A stretch of 64,000 bases of DNA from Fluctibacter corallii (GTDB lineage Bacteria; Pseudomonadota; Gammaproteobacteria; Enterobacterales; Alteromonadaceae): assembly GCF_025751585.1 (NCBI RefSeq), contig NZ_JAOWKX010000001.1:248259-312258 (forward strand), written 5' to 3'. Under the pieces are notes generated by a model that did no database searches, had not been told where the DNA came from, and was given only the letters and a program-made list of their open reading frames with translations. The translations under genes and the position numbers were made by a program. Positions 18,539 through 27,501 of this stretch are shown here, in pieces (positions within the stretch are counted from its first letter, which is position 1; every line of letters begins with the position of its first letter).

Positions 18539-21500
18539 TTGCGCGCAGTGTTGCAAGTAATTTTACTTACAGTTTTAGCGGTCGCCAGCCTATTAATAAA
18601 GGTGACTGCTATGCCTGCACACCCGCACTTTAGCCGTGTCAGTGTGGCAAATGGGTTGTCTCAAAATACCATTAATGCGGTTATGCAAGACAAACAGGGA
18701 TACCTTTGGATTGGCACAAATGACGGCCTTAACCGATTTAACGGCTACGACATTGAGCAGTTTCATCACCAACCCAAACAGCCTGACTCGTTGGCTAGTA
18801 ATACGATTCACGCCTTATATGTAGATCATGACAACATGGTGTGGATTGGCACACAGACTGGGCTATCTTATTACGACTTTCATACGCAGCAGATACACAC
18901 CTTGCTTGAAACCCGCCAATATAACGTTGTGTCATTGGCGCAATGGACACAGCAAACCGTATTGGTCACAACAAGAATGCAAGGTCTTTACCTCCTTAAT
19001 TTGCGCGATAAAACGTTAGTCCCATTTTTATCGACGCAAGGCAACTCTCCCACACAGCCATTAAGCGATATTAGACGGGTAAGGAAAGACGCTATCGGTA
19101 ATATTTGGCTTGCTACGTCCAAGGGGCTATTTAAGCTGAACGAACACACCCGCTCACTCAACCGCGTCTTCTATACGGTGCATGATTCTCTGTCTAATAT
19201 TATTAACGACATCGCATACGTTGGCGACGATAAGTTGCTAATCGGAACAGCAAATGGGTTATATTTGCTTTCGCGCTCGGGGAAAATCATAAAAACCTAT
19301 TTTCATCGCAATGGTGACCCATACAGCCTGCCATCTAATACGGTTAATGCGCTCCAGCTTGATAGCACTGGGAGATTGTGGATCGGAACAAGCCGAGGGC
19401 TCAGCCAGCTCGATTTGCAAACAGAGACCTTCACTACGTTTACCCACAGCAATTCCGCACCGAATTCATTAAGCAGTGATGACGTTACCACCGTGTTTGA
19501 AGACGATAACGACAACTTATGGATTGGCACATCGAATGAAGGAGTCAACACACTATCGCTTAATAGCTTGGCGTTTGGGCTTCGGTACGCCACCCCTGCA
19601 ATGTCTCATTGCTTAAGCAATAATCAACTTTATAACGTGCTTGTTGCATCAACAGACACGCTGTGGATTGCCGCATATGGTGCTGGCTTACACGCGATAT
19701 CAATGAATAGCCATAACTGCAAACAATTTACCCACGATCCTGACGATAGTAGCAGTATCAGCAGCCACTTAATTGCCCCAACGTCGTTATACGAGGACAG
19801 CCAAGGCTACATATGGTTTGGCACTGTTCGTGATGCATTGAATCGGCTGGATCCAACCACAGGCAAAACACAGCGATTCTACCCTGATCCCAACGGCATA
19901 CAGCAAACAGGGGCGATTAGTACCAGTGCAACACGTGCCATGGTTGAAACACAAGACGGGAAGTTTTGGCTCGCGACAGATGGCGCAGGGCTCAGCTTTT
20001 ACGATCCTGACACCGCATTATTTACAAACTACCTTCACACCCCAAATGATACCAACAGTGTTAGCAGTCAGTACGTTCTCGACTTAGCACTTGATAGCGA
20101 ATATCTATGGATAGCCACCGAAACAGCAGGACTAGATCGCCTACATTTAGCCTCGTTGCAGTTCGAAAACTTTGGAACACGCTCTCGGGGTAACAAAGGC
20201 ACACCAAACAAAATATTTTCAATTAAAGACGACAACAACGGCGTGTTATGGATGGGCACAAAGGGCGAAGGGCTCGTTAAATTTAACAAGGCCACCTACG
20301 CAGTCACCACGTTTACCACCGCCGATGGCTTACCCAACAATACTGTGTACGCGGTAGAAATTGATAAACGCGGCGACCTGTGGCTTGCCACCAATAGGGG
20401 ACTTGCTCGCTTTAATCCTAATACGCTTGAAGTCGAGCGATATGCTGAAGAAGATGGCCTTCAAGCCAACGAATTTAACGTAGGAAGTGACTACTCATCT
20501 CATTCTGACACCCTATATTTTGTCGGCTCACATGGGTTCAATGCATTTTCGCCAAAAGATATTCAGCCCAATACCGTCAAGCCAGACATTGTGGTGGAGG
20601 AGTTCTTGCTGTTTAACCAGCCTGCGCCGTCCTTATATCACAGACAATCAAACGCAATTACGCTCCAACACGCACAAAATGTGATTGGTTTCGAATTTGC
20701 CGCGATGGATTTTAATGCCCCCGACAAACTCCAGTATCACTACATGATGCACGGATTTGACGATGATTGGCGCACTACCACGGCAAAACATCGCTTTGCC
20801 ACCTACACCAACTTAGATGCAGGTGAATACCAGTTCAAAGTAAAAGCAAGCAATCGCCATGGTGTATGGAGCGACGAACAGACGATACATATTACGGTAC
20901 ATCCACCACTGTGGCTTACATGGTGGGCCATCACCCTCTACGCCGTTGTAATTATTACCCTTGGCTACGGGTGGTATGCACTTCGAATACGCAGCCTACG
21001 TGCACGCAATGTCCAGTTGGAGCAAAGCGTTGCCCAGCGCACACAAGAAGTGGTAGAACAAAAATTTCAAGTAGAGCAGCTGTTAAAAGACAAAACCAAA
21101 GAATTTGACAATATTTCTCACGAATTCAGAACGCCCTTGGCAGTCATACTTGGAAGAGCCAGAGATCGGTTAAATAAAAGCCAAACAGACAGAGATAAAG
21201 TCGCCTTTGAGGCGATAGAAAGCGTAGCCAAACGCCTTGCCATTATGGTTGACGATGTGATTGAAATGGGGCGCGCCGTCGGTGGGGTTCAAGCTGCCGA
21301 AAAATCAACTATCTGCTTTTCGCACCTGTGCAAAGACATTTGCGAAAATTTAAATGAATATGCCAAGCTGAAAAAACAAACCCTGAGCACGCAGATCACA
21401 TCGGGGATGTACCTGCATTGCCTGCCAAAAGCAATTGAAAAAATGCTCACCAACCTGATCAACAATGCCATTAAATACACCCCTGAAAACGGGCAAATAG

Positions 21501-22711
21501 CAGTATCGCTGAGTCAGATTTCGCCTAGACAGTGTCAGCTTACAGTCACAGACAACGGCCCTGGTATTCATCCATCCCATCATGCAAAAATTTTTGAACG
21601 TTTTTATCGGGTAGACGACATGGCCGAGCAGCCGGGCTCAGGGATTGGATTGTCGTTAGTGAGCGACGTTGTCAAAGCCCACAACGGGACTGTAGACGTA
21701 AAAAGCGAACAAGGTAAAGGAACGTGTTTTACGGTTACATTTCCAATTGCCTGTGGATTTACCCCGATACACCAACCCGATACTGTGTCGCCACAGGCTT
21801 CAGATACAGCACACCCTAGCTTACTGGGCGAAGATGCGCAGGCAGATCAGTTGTCGTCTCAGCGACCTACTCGTTTACCGTCTATGGATAATCCAGCATC
21901 GTCAACAGCCCGTGATTTACCCGCAAATTCCTCCTCAGACAAGCCAACACTGCTTCTTGTGGAAGATAACGCCGAACTACAAGCTTTGCTGTTCGAGCAA
22001 CTTTCGCCGTATTACCAAGTAAGCACCGCTGACAATGGGTTAATCGGTATGAAGCAAGCACAATTAGAGGTGCCAGCCATTATCGTGTCAGACATTAATA
22101 TGCCGCATATGGATGGCTTTCAACTGCTCGATAGCATTAAAAACCATTCTGCCACCAGCCACATTCCCGTTATTTTGCTAACAGCTAAATCTGATGCAGC
22201 CTCGCGTATTCAAGGCTTTCACTATCAAGCAGATGGCTATATTGCTAAACCCTATCACCTTGAAGAGTTATTGGCGGTAATTGCAGCCTCATTAAATCAC
22301 CAACAGCGTGTACGTTCGCATTACCAAGCGTTACCTAGCGCCGCGTCTTCTGAGCTATCCGAGCAACATGAAAGCGCAGACATATACTCGGTCAAAGCCA
22401 TTGAAAATTGCCGTAATGCTCTAGAAAAGCGATATCAGGATCCGGAATTTGGCGTCCAAGATTTAGTGGAGGCTGCGCATCTAAGCGAACGCCAACTCGC
22501 CAGAAAATTTCAAGCTATTTTGGGCATATCCCCGTCGGAGTTTATTAACGAACACCGTTTAGCCAAAGGCAAAGCGTTGCTGCAACAAGGCCATCGCGTC
22601 AATCAAGTCGCCGATGACGTAGGATTTGGCTCTGCAAATTATTTTGCGCGCCAATACAAAAAGAAATATGGCATTACGCCATCTCAAGAAAAAAAGTCAG
22701 ACACCCGTTAA
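18539..22711 (+). CDS. Hybrid two-component regulator (HTCS) with beta-propeller sensor and AraC output
   Basis: 1390 aa, one-protein signalling chain. A signal/anchor segment (residues 4-25) precedes about 650 residues of Reg_prop repeats with many W-IGT/LAT motifs (such as YLWIGTNDGLNRF), forming periplasmic propellers. Then come a Y_Y_Y domain (about 735-790), one membrane span (about 792-815), HisKA with His861 in ISHEFRTPL, a HATPase (about 960-1070, TDNGPGI and GSGIGLSL), a receiver with Asp1185 in SDINMPHMDG, and an AraC-type HTH (about 1290-1388). HTCS proteins typically sense oligosaccharides and activate polysaccharide-use genes; no such genes are adjacent. The start appears to be TTG at 18539, with AGG about 10 nt upstream; a GTG three codons later is an alternative. 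Confidence 0.93.
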   Translation: MRAVLQVILLTVLAVASLLIKVTAMPAHPHFSRVSVANGLSQNTINAVMQDKQGYLWIGTNDGLNRFNGYDIEQFHHQPKQPDSLASNTIHALYVDHDNMVWIGTQTGLSYYDFHTQQIHTLLETRQYNVVSLAQWTQQTVLVTTRMQGLYLLNLRDKTLVPFLSTQGNSPTQPLSDIRRVRKDAIGNIWLATSKGLFKLNEHTRSLNRVFYTVHDSLSNIINDIAYVGDDKLLIGTANGLYLLSRSGKIIKTYFHRNGDPYSLPSNTVNALQLDSTGRLWIGTSRGLSQLDLQTETFTTFTHSNSAPNSLSSDDVTTVFEDDNDNLWIGTSNEGVNTLSLNSLAFGLRYATPAMSHCLSNNQLYNVLVASTDTLWIAAYGAGLHAISMNSHNCKQFTHDPDDSSSISSHLIAPTSLYEDSQGYIWFGTVRDALNRLDPTTGKTQRFYPDPNGIQQTGAISTSATRAMVETQDGKFWLATDGAGLSFYDPDTALFTNYLHTPNDTNSVSSQYVLDLALDSEYLWIATETAGLDRLHLASLQFENFGTRSRGNKGTPNKIFSIKDDNNGVLWMGTKGEGLVKFNKATYAVTTFTTADGLPNNTVYAVEIDKRGDLWLATNRGLARFNPNTLEVERYAEEDGLQANEFNVGSDYSSHSDTLYFVGSHGFNAFSPKDIQPNTVKPDIVVEEFLLFNQPAPSLYHRQSNAITLQHAQNVIGFEFAAMDFNAPDKLQYHYMMHGFDDDWRTTTAKHRFATYTNLDAGEYQFKVKASNRHGVWSDEQTIHITVHPPLWLTWWAITLYAVVIITLGYGWYALRIRSLRARNVQLEQSVAQRTQEVVEQKFQVEQLLKDKTKEFDNISHEFRTPLAVILGRARDRLNKSQTDRDKVAFEAIESVAKRLAIMVDDVIEMGRAVGGVQAAEKSTICFSHLCKDICENLNEYAKLKKQTLSTQITSGMYLHCLPKAIEKMLTNLINNAIKYTPENGQIAVSLSQISPRQCQLTVTDNGPGIHPSHHAKIFERFYRVDDMAEQPGSGIGLSLVSDVVKAHNGTVDVKSEQGKGTCFTVTFPIACGFTPIHQPDTVSPQASDTAHPSLLGEDAQADQLSSQRPTRLPSMDNPASSTARDLPANSSSDKPTLLLVEDNAELQALLFEQLSPYYQVSTADNGLIGMKQAQLEVPAIIVSDINMPHMDGFQLLDSIKNHSATSHIPVILLTAKSDAASRIQGFHYQADGYIAKPYHLEELLAVIAASLNHQQRVRSHYQALPSAASSELSEQHESADIYSVKAIENCRNALEKRYQDPEFGVQDLVEAAHLSERQLARKFQAILGISPSEFINEHRLAKGKALLQQGHRVNQVADDVGFGSANYFARQYKKKYGITPSQEKKSDTR

Positions 22712-22750
22712 GCACAGTATATTCATAGCAACGGCATCTCTCATGGTTAG

Positions 22751-24025
22751 TTAAGGCGACGAATAATAATCTGGCCCTCGGCGTAAAAACGTGGGCACAT
22801 CCAGCTCTTTTTCGCTCAGTGATTCAAGTACCCGTGCTGTATCAGACATACTGTTGCTGGCGGGCGCAGACTCCGATGAATTCAGTGGGTTTGCGCGCTC
22901 GTCGCTATGTTCCAGCGTTGCGGTATCTGTTGGCGACAATGCTTGCGCCTGTACCGACGAAGACACCGAATCGGGTGTGCTTCGAACAATAGCAGGCGAT
23001 ACGTGCGTAAATTGTGCATCAAACCGATGCGCACCCCGTGTTTTGTCATCACCTAACCCAGTTGCCACTAAGGTCACGCGAATTTCATCTGACAAATTGG
23101 TATCAATTACCGTGCCGACCACAATCATGGCGGCATCAGAGGCAAACTGCTCAACGGCACTGCCAACATCAGAAAACTCCCCCAAACTAAAATCTAACCC
23201 CGCGGTAATGTTCACTAAAATACTCTTTGCACCATGAAAATCAGCGTCTTCCATCAGCGGGCTACGAATAGCGCGTTCGGTGGCCTCTTTCGCGCGATTT
23301 TCCCCTTGCGCACTGGCAGTGCCCATTATCGCGATACCGCGGTTGGCCATAACGGTGCGCACATCAGCAAAGTCTACGTTGATAATACCAGGGCATGTAA
23401 TTAGATCGGCAATGCCTTTTACTGCGCCCAATAACACATCGTTCGCCGCTTTAAATGCATCTAATAACGAGGTTGATTTACCTAGTACCGCCAGCAGCTT
23501 GTCGTTGGGAATCACAATTAATGAGTCTACCTGCTTCTGCAAGGCTTGAATGCCCTGCTCTGCAATAGCCAACCGTTTGTGGCCTTCAAAGGGAAACGGA
23601 CGTGTTACCACCGCAACGGTTAAAATTCCCATTTCGCGGGCTATTTCAGCCACCACTGGCGATGCGCCCGTTCCTGTACCGCCGCCCATGCCCGCCATAA
23701 TAAACACCAAATCGGTGTCTACCAGCAAACTTCTTAGGGTTTCGCGATCTTCAATCGCGGCTTGGCGTCCAACCTCTGGGTTTGCCCCTGCACCTAGCCC
23801 TCGGGTGAGCTGGCCACCCAATTGAATCGTGTGATGTGCCAATACATCGGCCAATGCTTGGGCGTCGGTATTCAGGCCAATAAATTCAATACCATCAACA
23901 TGATGATTTACCATATGGTTCACGGCGTTACCGCCACAACCGCCAATGCCAAAAACTTTTATGATGGCACCGTGTTTCGCGCGATCAGCCACCGCGTGAC
24001 TGTGGGAGTCGGCGTCAAATTGCAT
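22751..24025 (-). CDS. FtsZ-family GTPase, probable second FtsZ
   Basis: 424 aa. All core features of a working FtsZ are present: the nucleotide-binding GIGGCGGNAV (residues 26-35), the tubulin signature GGGTGTG (114-120), the catalytic T7 loop NVDFADV (216-222), a variable linker of about 75 residues, and a C-terminal peptide LDVPTFLRR of the kind that binds FtsA, ZipA or regulators. FtsZ polymerises into the division ring. However, no dcw genes (ftsA, ftsQ, murC, lpxC) flank it. It sits last in a toxin/lysis block, directly after an endolysin gene, on the same strand. The housekeeping ftsZ presumably lies elsewhere, making this a paralogue; that needs the rest of the genome. AAGG lies upstream of the ATG. 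Confidence 0.9.
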   Translation of the reverse strand: MQFDADSHSHAVADRAKHGAIIKVFGIGGCGGNAVNHMVNHHVDGIEFIGLNTDAQALADVLAHHTIQLGGQLTRGLGAGANPEVGRQAAIEDRETLRSLLVDTDLVFIMAGMGGGTGTGASPVVAEIAREMGILTVAVVTRPFPFEGHKRLAIAEQGIQALQKQVDSLIVIPNDKLLAVLGKSTSLLDAFKAANDVLLGAVKGIADLITCPGIINVDFADVRTVMANRGIAIMGTASAQGENRAKEATERAIRSPLMEDADFHGAKSILVNITAGLDFSLGEFSDVGSAVEQFASDAAMIVVGTVIDTNLSDEIRVTLVATGLGDDKTRGAHRFDAQFTHVSPAIVRSTPDSVSSSVQAQALSPTDTATLEHSDERANPLNSSESAPASNSMSDTARVLESLSEKELDVPTFLRRGPDYYSSP

Positions 24026-24161
24026 AGTGGTTACCTTTTTCGTGTGTAATGGGTGTGTAATCCGATCTTGTCAGCGTTTTATTTTCTGTTGCAAAAACAG
24101 GCTACCAAGATGATTGCATAACGTGTTATTTCGTGGTGCGTGGTCGTGTGTATTGCCGCCG

Positions 24162-25004
24162 TCAAGCCAACCATTGCATATCTTTTTCAGGCTGGGGGTC
24201 GCGTATCGACACAAATTCTTTTTTCACCCAGCCCGTTTCTTGAACTTGCACTTTGTACCAGCCGGCTTCTTCTTCCAGCACAACCAGCTTTTGACCATGC
24301 TGTAAGGGGCCTCGGCGTTCTTTGCCATTTATGCTGTCACGTATATTAAGCTGTGAGGCAATCACTTCGCCGTCTTTTTCTTGCTCACAGGTGTCTTCGT
24401 GGTCAGCGGTGTGGCGGTCTATGTGTAGCACCTGACGTCGCAATGCATTGAGCGGAAACGCAGGGCCAGGATCGCACTTTCTGCCCGGTGAAATGTCATC
24501 GTGTCCCACAATTTGCTGTATCGGGTAATGGTTTTTCAGCAATAAAATCAGCCGTGTTAACGCGGTAATTTGTGCTTCGGTGTATGCACACCAATAGCCG
24601 GTTTCGCTGGCATGTTGATGCTTAGCCCGCACCACGCGGCTTTTGGGGTATGCCTTACCAAACCACGCACAGTATTGCTCGCCGACGCGCGTCAATTTGC
24701 CCGGATTAACCAATTCAATACCAATAGAAAAACGATTAAAATTGCTGCGACCTTGAAACTGGCTTTTTCCTGCATGCCAAGCAACATGGTTAAATGGCAC
24801 TAATTGCACCAACTCACCCTGCTCACCAATTACAACGTGTGCTGAGGCACGCGCTTGGGGATCGCACAACCAATTGACCGTGCCGCTGAGCGACTCGTTG
24901 CCCGTATAATGAATCACCACCGCCGACGGGCTTGCTTGCATAACACCGCCTACATTAGGCGAGGCATGAAACGGAATATCTAGCAATTTATGGGCGCTGA
25001 TCAT
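24162..25004 (-). CDS. Phage-type N-acetylmuramoyl-L-alanine amidase with SH3b domain (endolysin-like)
   Basis: 280 aa. An Amidase_2 (AmpD/T7-lysozyme-like) domain spans about residues 10-185, with zinc ligands His32 (VVIHYTG), a later His in VGHDDISPGRKCDPGP and the paired Asp. A bacterial SH3 wall-binding domain follows at about 215-270 (SQLNIRDSINGKERRGPLQ). It cleaves the amide bond between MurNAc and the stem peptide. There is no signal peptide, so release needs the holin encoded just upstream. I chose the ATG at 25004 because it overlaps the holin stop (ATGA) and has a GGAGG site 7-8 nt upstream; the frame stays open to 25124 but that extension lies within the holin gene. Confidence 0.9.
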   Translation of the reverse strand: MISAHKLLDIPFHASPNVGGVMQASPSAVVIHYTGNESLSGTVNWLCDPQARASAHVVIGEQGELVQLVPFNHVAWHAGKSQFQGRSNFNRFSIGIELVNPGKLTRVGEQYCAWFGKAYPKSRVVRAKHQHASETGYWCAYTEAQITALTRLILLLKNHYPIQQIVGHDDISPGRKCDPGPAFPLNALRRQVLHIDRHTADHEDTCEQEKDGEVIASQLNIRDSINGKERRGPLQHGQKLVVLEEEAGWYKVQVQETGWVKKEFVSIRDPQPEKDMQWLA

Positions 25005-25483
25005 CCCACTACCTCCGACGATTTTTTCCCTGTTACCAGCCGCGTCACTTTGTTGGTCGCGCCGATTTTTTCTGCCGAACGGCCAATGCACCATGTTGCC
25101 ACAATGCCCGACCACCCCGCCCAAAACTCCATGGGTAGTGATGGTAGCGGCGTAGAACTAACATCCAGAAAACGCGATAAAATCGGAAAGACCATGTAGT
25201 TGGTAGCAATCATTAACAAACCAAAATACACCAACATTGGGCGAGCGCGCTTAGTAAATTTGTCATCTTGGTTTAGCTCAGCGCTGAGTATCGCTTGTTT
25301 CGCCCGTTGCTCAGACCGCAAGGTTTGTTCAATTTCCGACTCGCGCTTTTGAATAAGCGCAGCCATTTGAACCTTAAAAGCGTTTCGCTCTTCGTCGGTA
25401 GTAATAAATTGATCGGCCACTTTCGCCACGCTTGAAATCAAGCTAGACGTTCCGGTACTAAAAATATCAGTCAGTAATCCCAT
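25001..25483 (-). CDS. Three-TM-type holin family protein
   Basis: 160 aa. The N-terminal half is amphipathic and charged (EERNAFKVQMAALIQKRESEIE), followed by two clear hydrophobic spans at about residues 83-103 (MLVYFGLLMIATNYMVFPIL) and 117-137 (FWAGWSGIVATWCIGRSAEK), ending in a basic tail. The layout and the motif KRARPMLVYFGLLMI match the 3TM holin family known from gene transfer agents and prophages. Holins open the inner membrane so that the endolysin reaches the wall. The stop overlaps the endolysin ATG by 4 nt, forming a compact lysis pair. No capsid or tail genes are nearby. Confidence 0.85.
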   Translation of the reverse strand: MGLLTDIFSTGTSSLISSVAKVADQFITTDEERNAFKVQMAALIQKRESEIEQTLRSEQRAKQAILSAELNQDDKFTKRARPMLVYFGLLMIATNYMVFPILSRFLDVSSTPLPSLPMEFWAGWSGIVATWCIGRSAEKIGATNKVTRLVTGKKSSEVVG

Positions 25484-25658
25484 AATATGTTTGTCCTACA
25501 TAAGTGTGCGTTGGGTTTGCACGGCTTAAACAAAACGGCGCATAACCACGAAAAAGTGAGTAAGTCATTGAGGGTGTAAATGGCGGTAGCAGTCGAGTAT
25601 CCGTTAATGGATGGTGCTCAACCCCGCCGCCTAGGGTCATTACAGCGACAAGCCCCAT
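25467..25658 (-). CDS. Possible small ORF bridging the gap before the holin gene
   Basis: 63 codons from the ATG at 25658. It overlaps the end of the upstream 455-aa gene by 19 nt and the holin start by 17 nt, exactly filling an otherwise empty 156-nt gap. It has a short hydrophobic start (MGLVAVMTLGGG), then Pro/Thr/Tyr-rich sequence with one Cys. The position between effector and holin is where phage lysis cassettes sometimes carry extra small genes, but there is no lipobox or coiled coil to support a spanin, and the ribosome site is weak. It may be a chance frame. Confidence 0.25.
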   Translation of the reverse strand: MGLVAVMTLGGGVEHHPLTDTRLLPPFTPSMTYSLFRGYAPFCLSRANPTHTYVGQTYYGITD

Positions 25659-27007
25659 TGCCAAAGAGCACCTGCAAAGGCACTTAATTCAGGCCAACGC
25701 GCAAAGGTTATGGCAGACAATGCCCCAGCAATGACGGCCCCCAACACGATGTTTCGGTATACCTGATATTTCGCCACGTACGGAAAGCTACCGCGATTGC
25801 CCTTCGCGTATTCTTCGTACGCGGTATAAAAGGCCGTTTGCAATTGTCGCTGTGCATCATCTTGAATTAGCTTGCCGTTTACGGGGTCAAAGCCGCCCAT
25901 ATATTCGCAGTACTGCTGCCACAGATATGCCTGATCGGCACCTTGGTATTGGGTTTTCTCCATCAACGCCACCAATTCACGAAATTGCGGCGGGGAAGTA
26001 TGTCGGGCATGGTGCGACCAACGTCCCCACCAGCGATTCAAATAGCCCATGTGCAATTGGCGATTTTCAAGGCGGGTTTTATCGGGTTTATACCAATGTG
26101 CCATTAATGCTTTGGCTTCGTCGGGCGTTAATCGGTGGCGAATAAGGGCTTTTTCAAGTAACGTCCAGTAGGGCGCAATGCGTGTACCTACATCAAACGC
26201 CAATACCATCGCAGCCGCCGCTGGGTTATGGTATTCCAGCACGTCACTGTCGATGTAGATCACAATGCTTAACTGCTTTGCCCAGCCAGACATCAGCAGG
26301 GTACGCATGGCCTTGCGGTCTTGCTTCGCACCCAGCGCTAACCAAGGCGCTTGGCTATTTCCCGTGTCGGCACGCAACAACACTTGCACGTAAGGCGGCG
26401 ATACGGTCTCTCCCTCTGAGTTATTATGCTCAGTACTTTGAGCCGCGCTGGTAGCCGTCGGCATACGTTGCGCTGGCGCATCGGGCGTGTGGCTATTGGG
26501 CGCAAGAGAATTTTCCGGTGCACCCGCTTCTAAATTTCGCCTATTTACCGCTTGCAAACGAATGGCTTGGTAAGGCAAGTCACAAATCCATCCTAGTGGG
26601 CGGCTATTGCGCATGGCCTGCATAAACTTTTGCAACACCAATTCGGTTTTTTTGGCGGTCACCTGTGCAAAGTAGGTTTGCAAATCATGAATTGGGGCAT
26701 GCTCGGCACTCGAGCGTGCCGATGGGGTAAGCATTTCCATGCTATGAACGTCCTTGTTAGTATTATTGCGGCAAGCCTCGGCCTGCGCTGCTATTGGCTT
26801 AAGCCGATGGCTTTGTTTAGCGCCACTGAGCGTGTCAGCGCTGAAATTATCCATACTGGGCGTGTTTGCGTCACGCGCAGTCGTTAGTTCCCCGCGCGGG
26901 GAGCCGGGCGTACTAAGAGGTAAGTCTTTTGGCACTTTCCAGTCTTTTAACGCCGTGACAGAAGACAGCGCAGCAGGCTGCGCCGTTGTTGGGGTAGTTT
27001 TCGACAT
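25640..27007 (-). CDS. Unknown protein of the toxin/lysis block with C-terminal membrane anchor
   Basis: 455 aa. The first about 130 residues are Ser/Thr/Pro/Ala-rich and probably disordered. A folded region follows from about residue 130 (TYFAQVTAKKTELVLQKFMQAMRNSRPLG), with a Trp- and Tyr-rich segment near 320-400 (MGYLNRWWGRWSHHARH; YLWQQYCEYMGGFDPVNGK). One hydrophobic segment near residues 425-441 (NIVLGAVIAGALSAITF) and a final short hydrophobic stretch end the protein. No family is recognised. AAAGG 9 nt before the ATG supports the start. It lies just upstream of the holin on the same strand; an effector or a membrane accessory of lysis are both possible. Confidence 0.75.
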   Translation of the reverse strand: MSKTTPTTAQPAALSSVTALKDWKVPKDLPLSTPGSPRGELTTARDANTPSMDNFSADTLSGAKQSHRLKPIAAQAEACRNNTNKDVHSMEMLTPSARSSAEHAPIHDLQTYFAQVTAKKTELVLQKFMQAMRNSRPLGWICDLPYQAIRLQAVNRRNLEAGAPENSLAPNSHTPDAPAQRMPTATSAAQSTEHNNSEGETVSPPYVQVLLRADTGNSQAPWLALGAKQDRKAMRTLLMSGWAKQLSIVIYIDSDVLEYHNPAAAAMVLAFDVGTRIAPYWTLLEKALIRHRLTPDEAKALMAHWYKPDKTRLENRQLHMGYLNRWWGRWSHHARHTSPPQFRELVALMEKTQYQGADQAYLWQQYCEYMGGFDPVNGKLIQDDAQRQLQTAFYTAYEEYAKGNRGSFPYVAKYQVYRNIVLGAVIAGALSAITFARWPELSAFAGALWQWGLSL

Positions 27008-27501
27008 AATAAGATACCTTTAAAAAAGGGATTTACGTGTACGTAGGTCTCGGGGTTTTGCGGGCGTGTAATATCCCCACAGAGTCGCTACTACTCGTCG
27101 CACTGCCTTATTCGGGCCGCACATAATGAGCATGGAAACGTTTTTTTATGTTGTTTAAAATGCACCAACACTGGGCGCTAACACACCCAACGCTCCTTGC
27201 GTGCATCAGGCAATAAGTGTTGTATTATGCGTTGTTAATGGGTGTGTTAAACGCCGTATTGTGAGGGGTGCTACGTGCTGTGCAGATGGTGATTCTGCAT
27301 GAAAGCGGTGTCATCTTCACGGGCTTGCGCCCTTATCGCCGCATTTAAATGCGCTAAGTGCCGACGAGATATCGACTTGCGTCGCAACCACCGCACACGG
27401 GTTAAGGTTGATAACGTTCGGTTTTTCATTGTTGACCTGTTCTAAAACCAAATTTAATCGGACTCACAGCCTGAAAGTATGCAACATATAATTGACGATT
27501 G
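27008..27501 (-). other. 494-nt spacer with an inverted repeat and one likely small ORF
   Basis: This is the only large gap within the block between the lipase-like gene and the lysis part. It contains a small ORF (listed separately at 27271-27429) and an exact 11-bp inverted repeat, TAACACACCCA (27179-27189) and TGGGTGTGTTA (27239-27249), with a 49-nt spacer. The same GGTGTGTTA string recurs in the terminator arm at 30553-30561. I could not identify a convincing promoter for the downstream genes by eye. Confidence 0.4.
27271..27429 (-). CDS. Small basic ORF (52 aa), unknown function
   Basis: A minus-strand ORF starts with ATG at 27429 and ends with TAG at 27271. The product is 52 aa, strongly basic in its first half (RVRWLRRKSISRRHLAHL), with His-rich residues near the end (NHHLH). 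AGGT lies 6-7 nt before the ATG, a good ribosome site, and the frame fits the operon direction between the lipase-like and 455-aa genes. Length and composition are too limited to name a function; a small regulator or nucleic-acid binder is a guess. It could also be a chance frame. Confidence 0.4.
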   Translation of the reverse strand: MKNRTLSTLTRVRWLRRKSISRRHLAHLNAAIRAQAREDDTAFMQNHHLHST

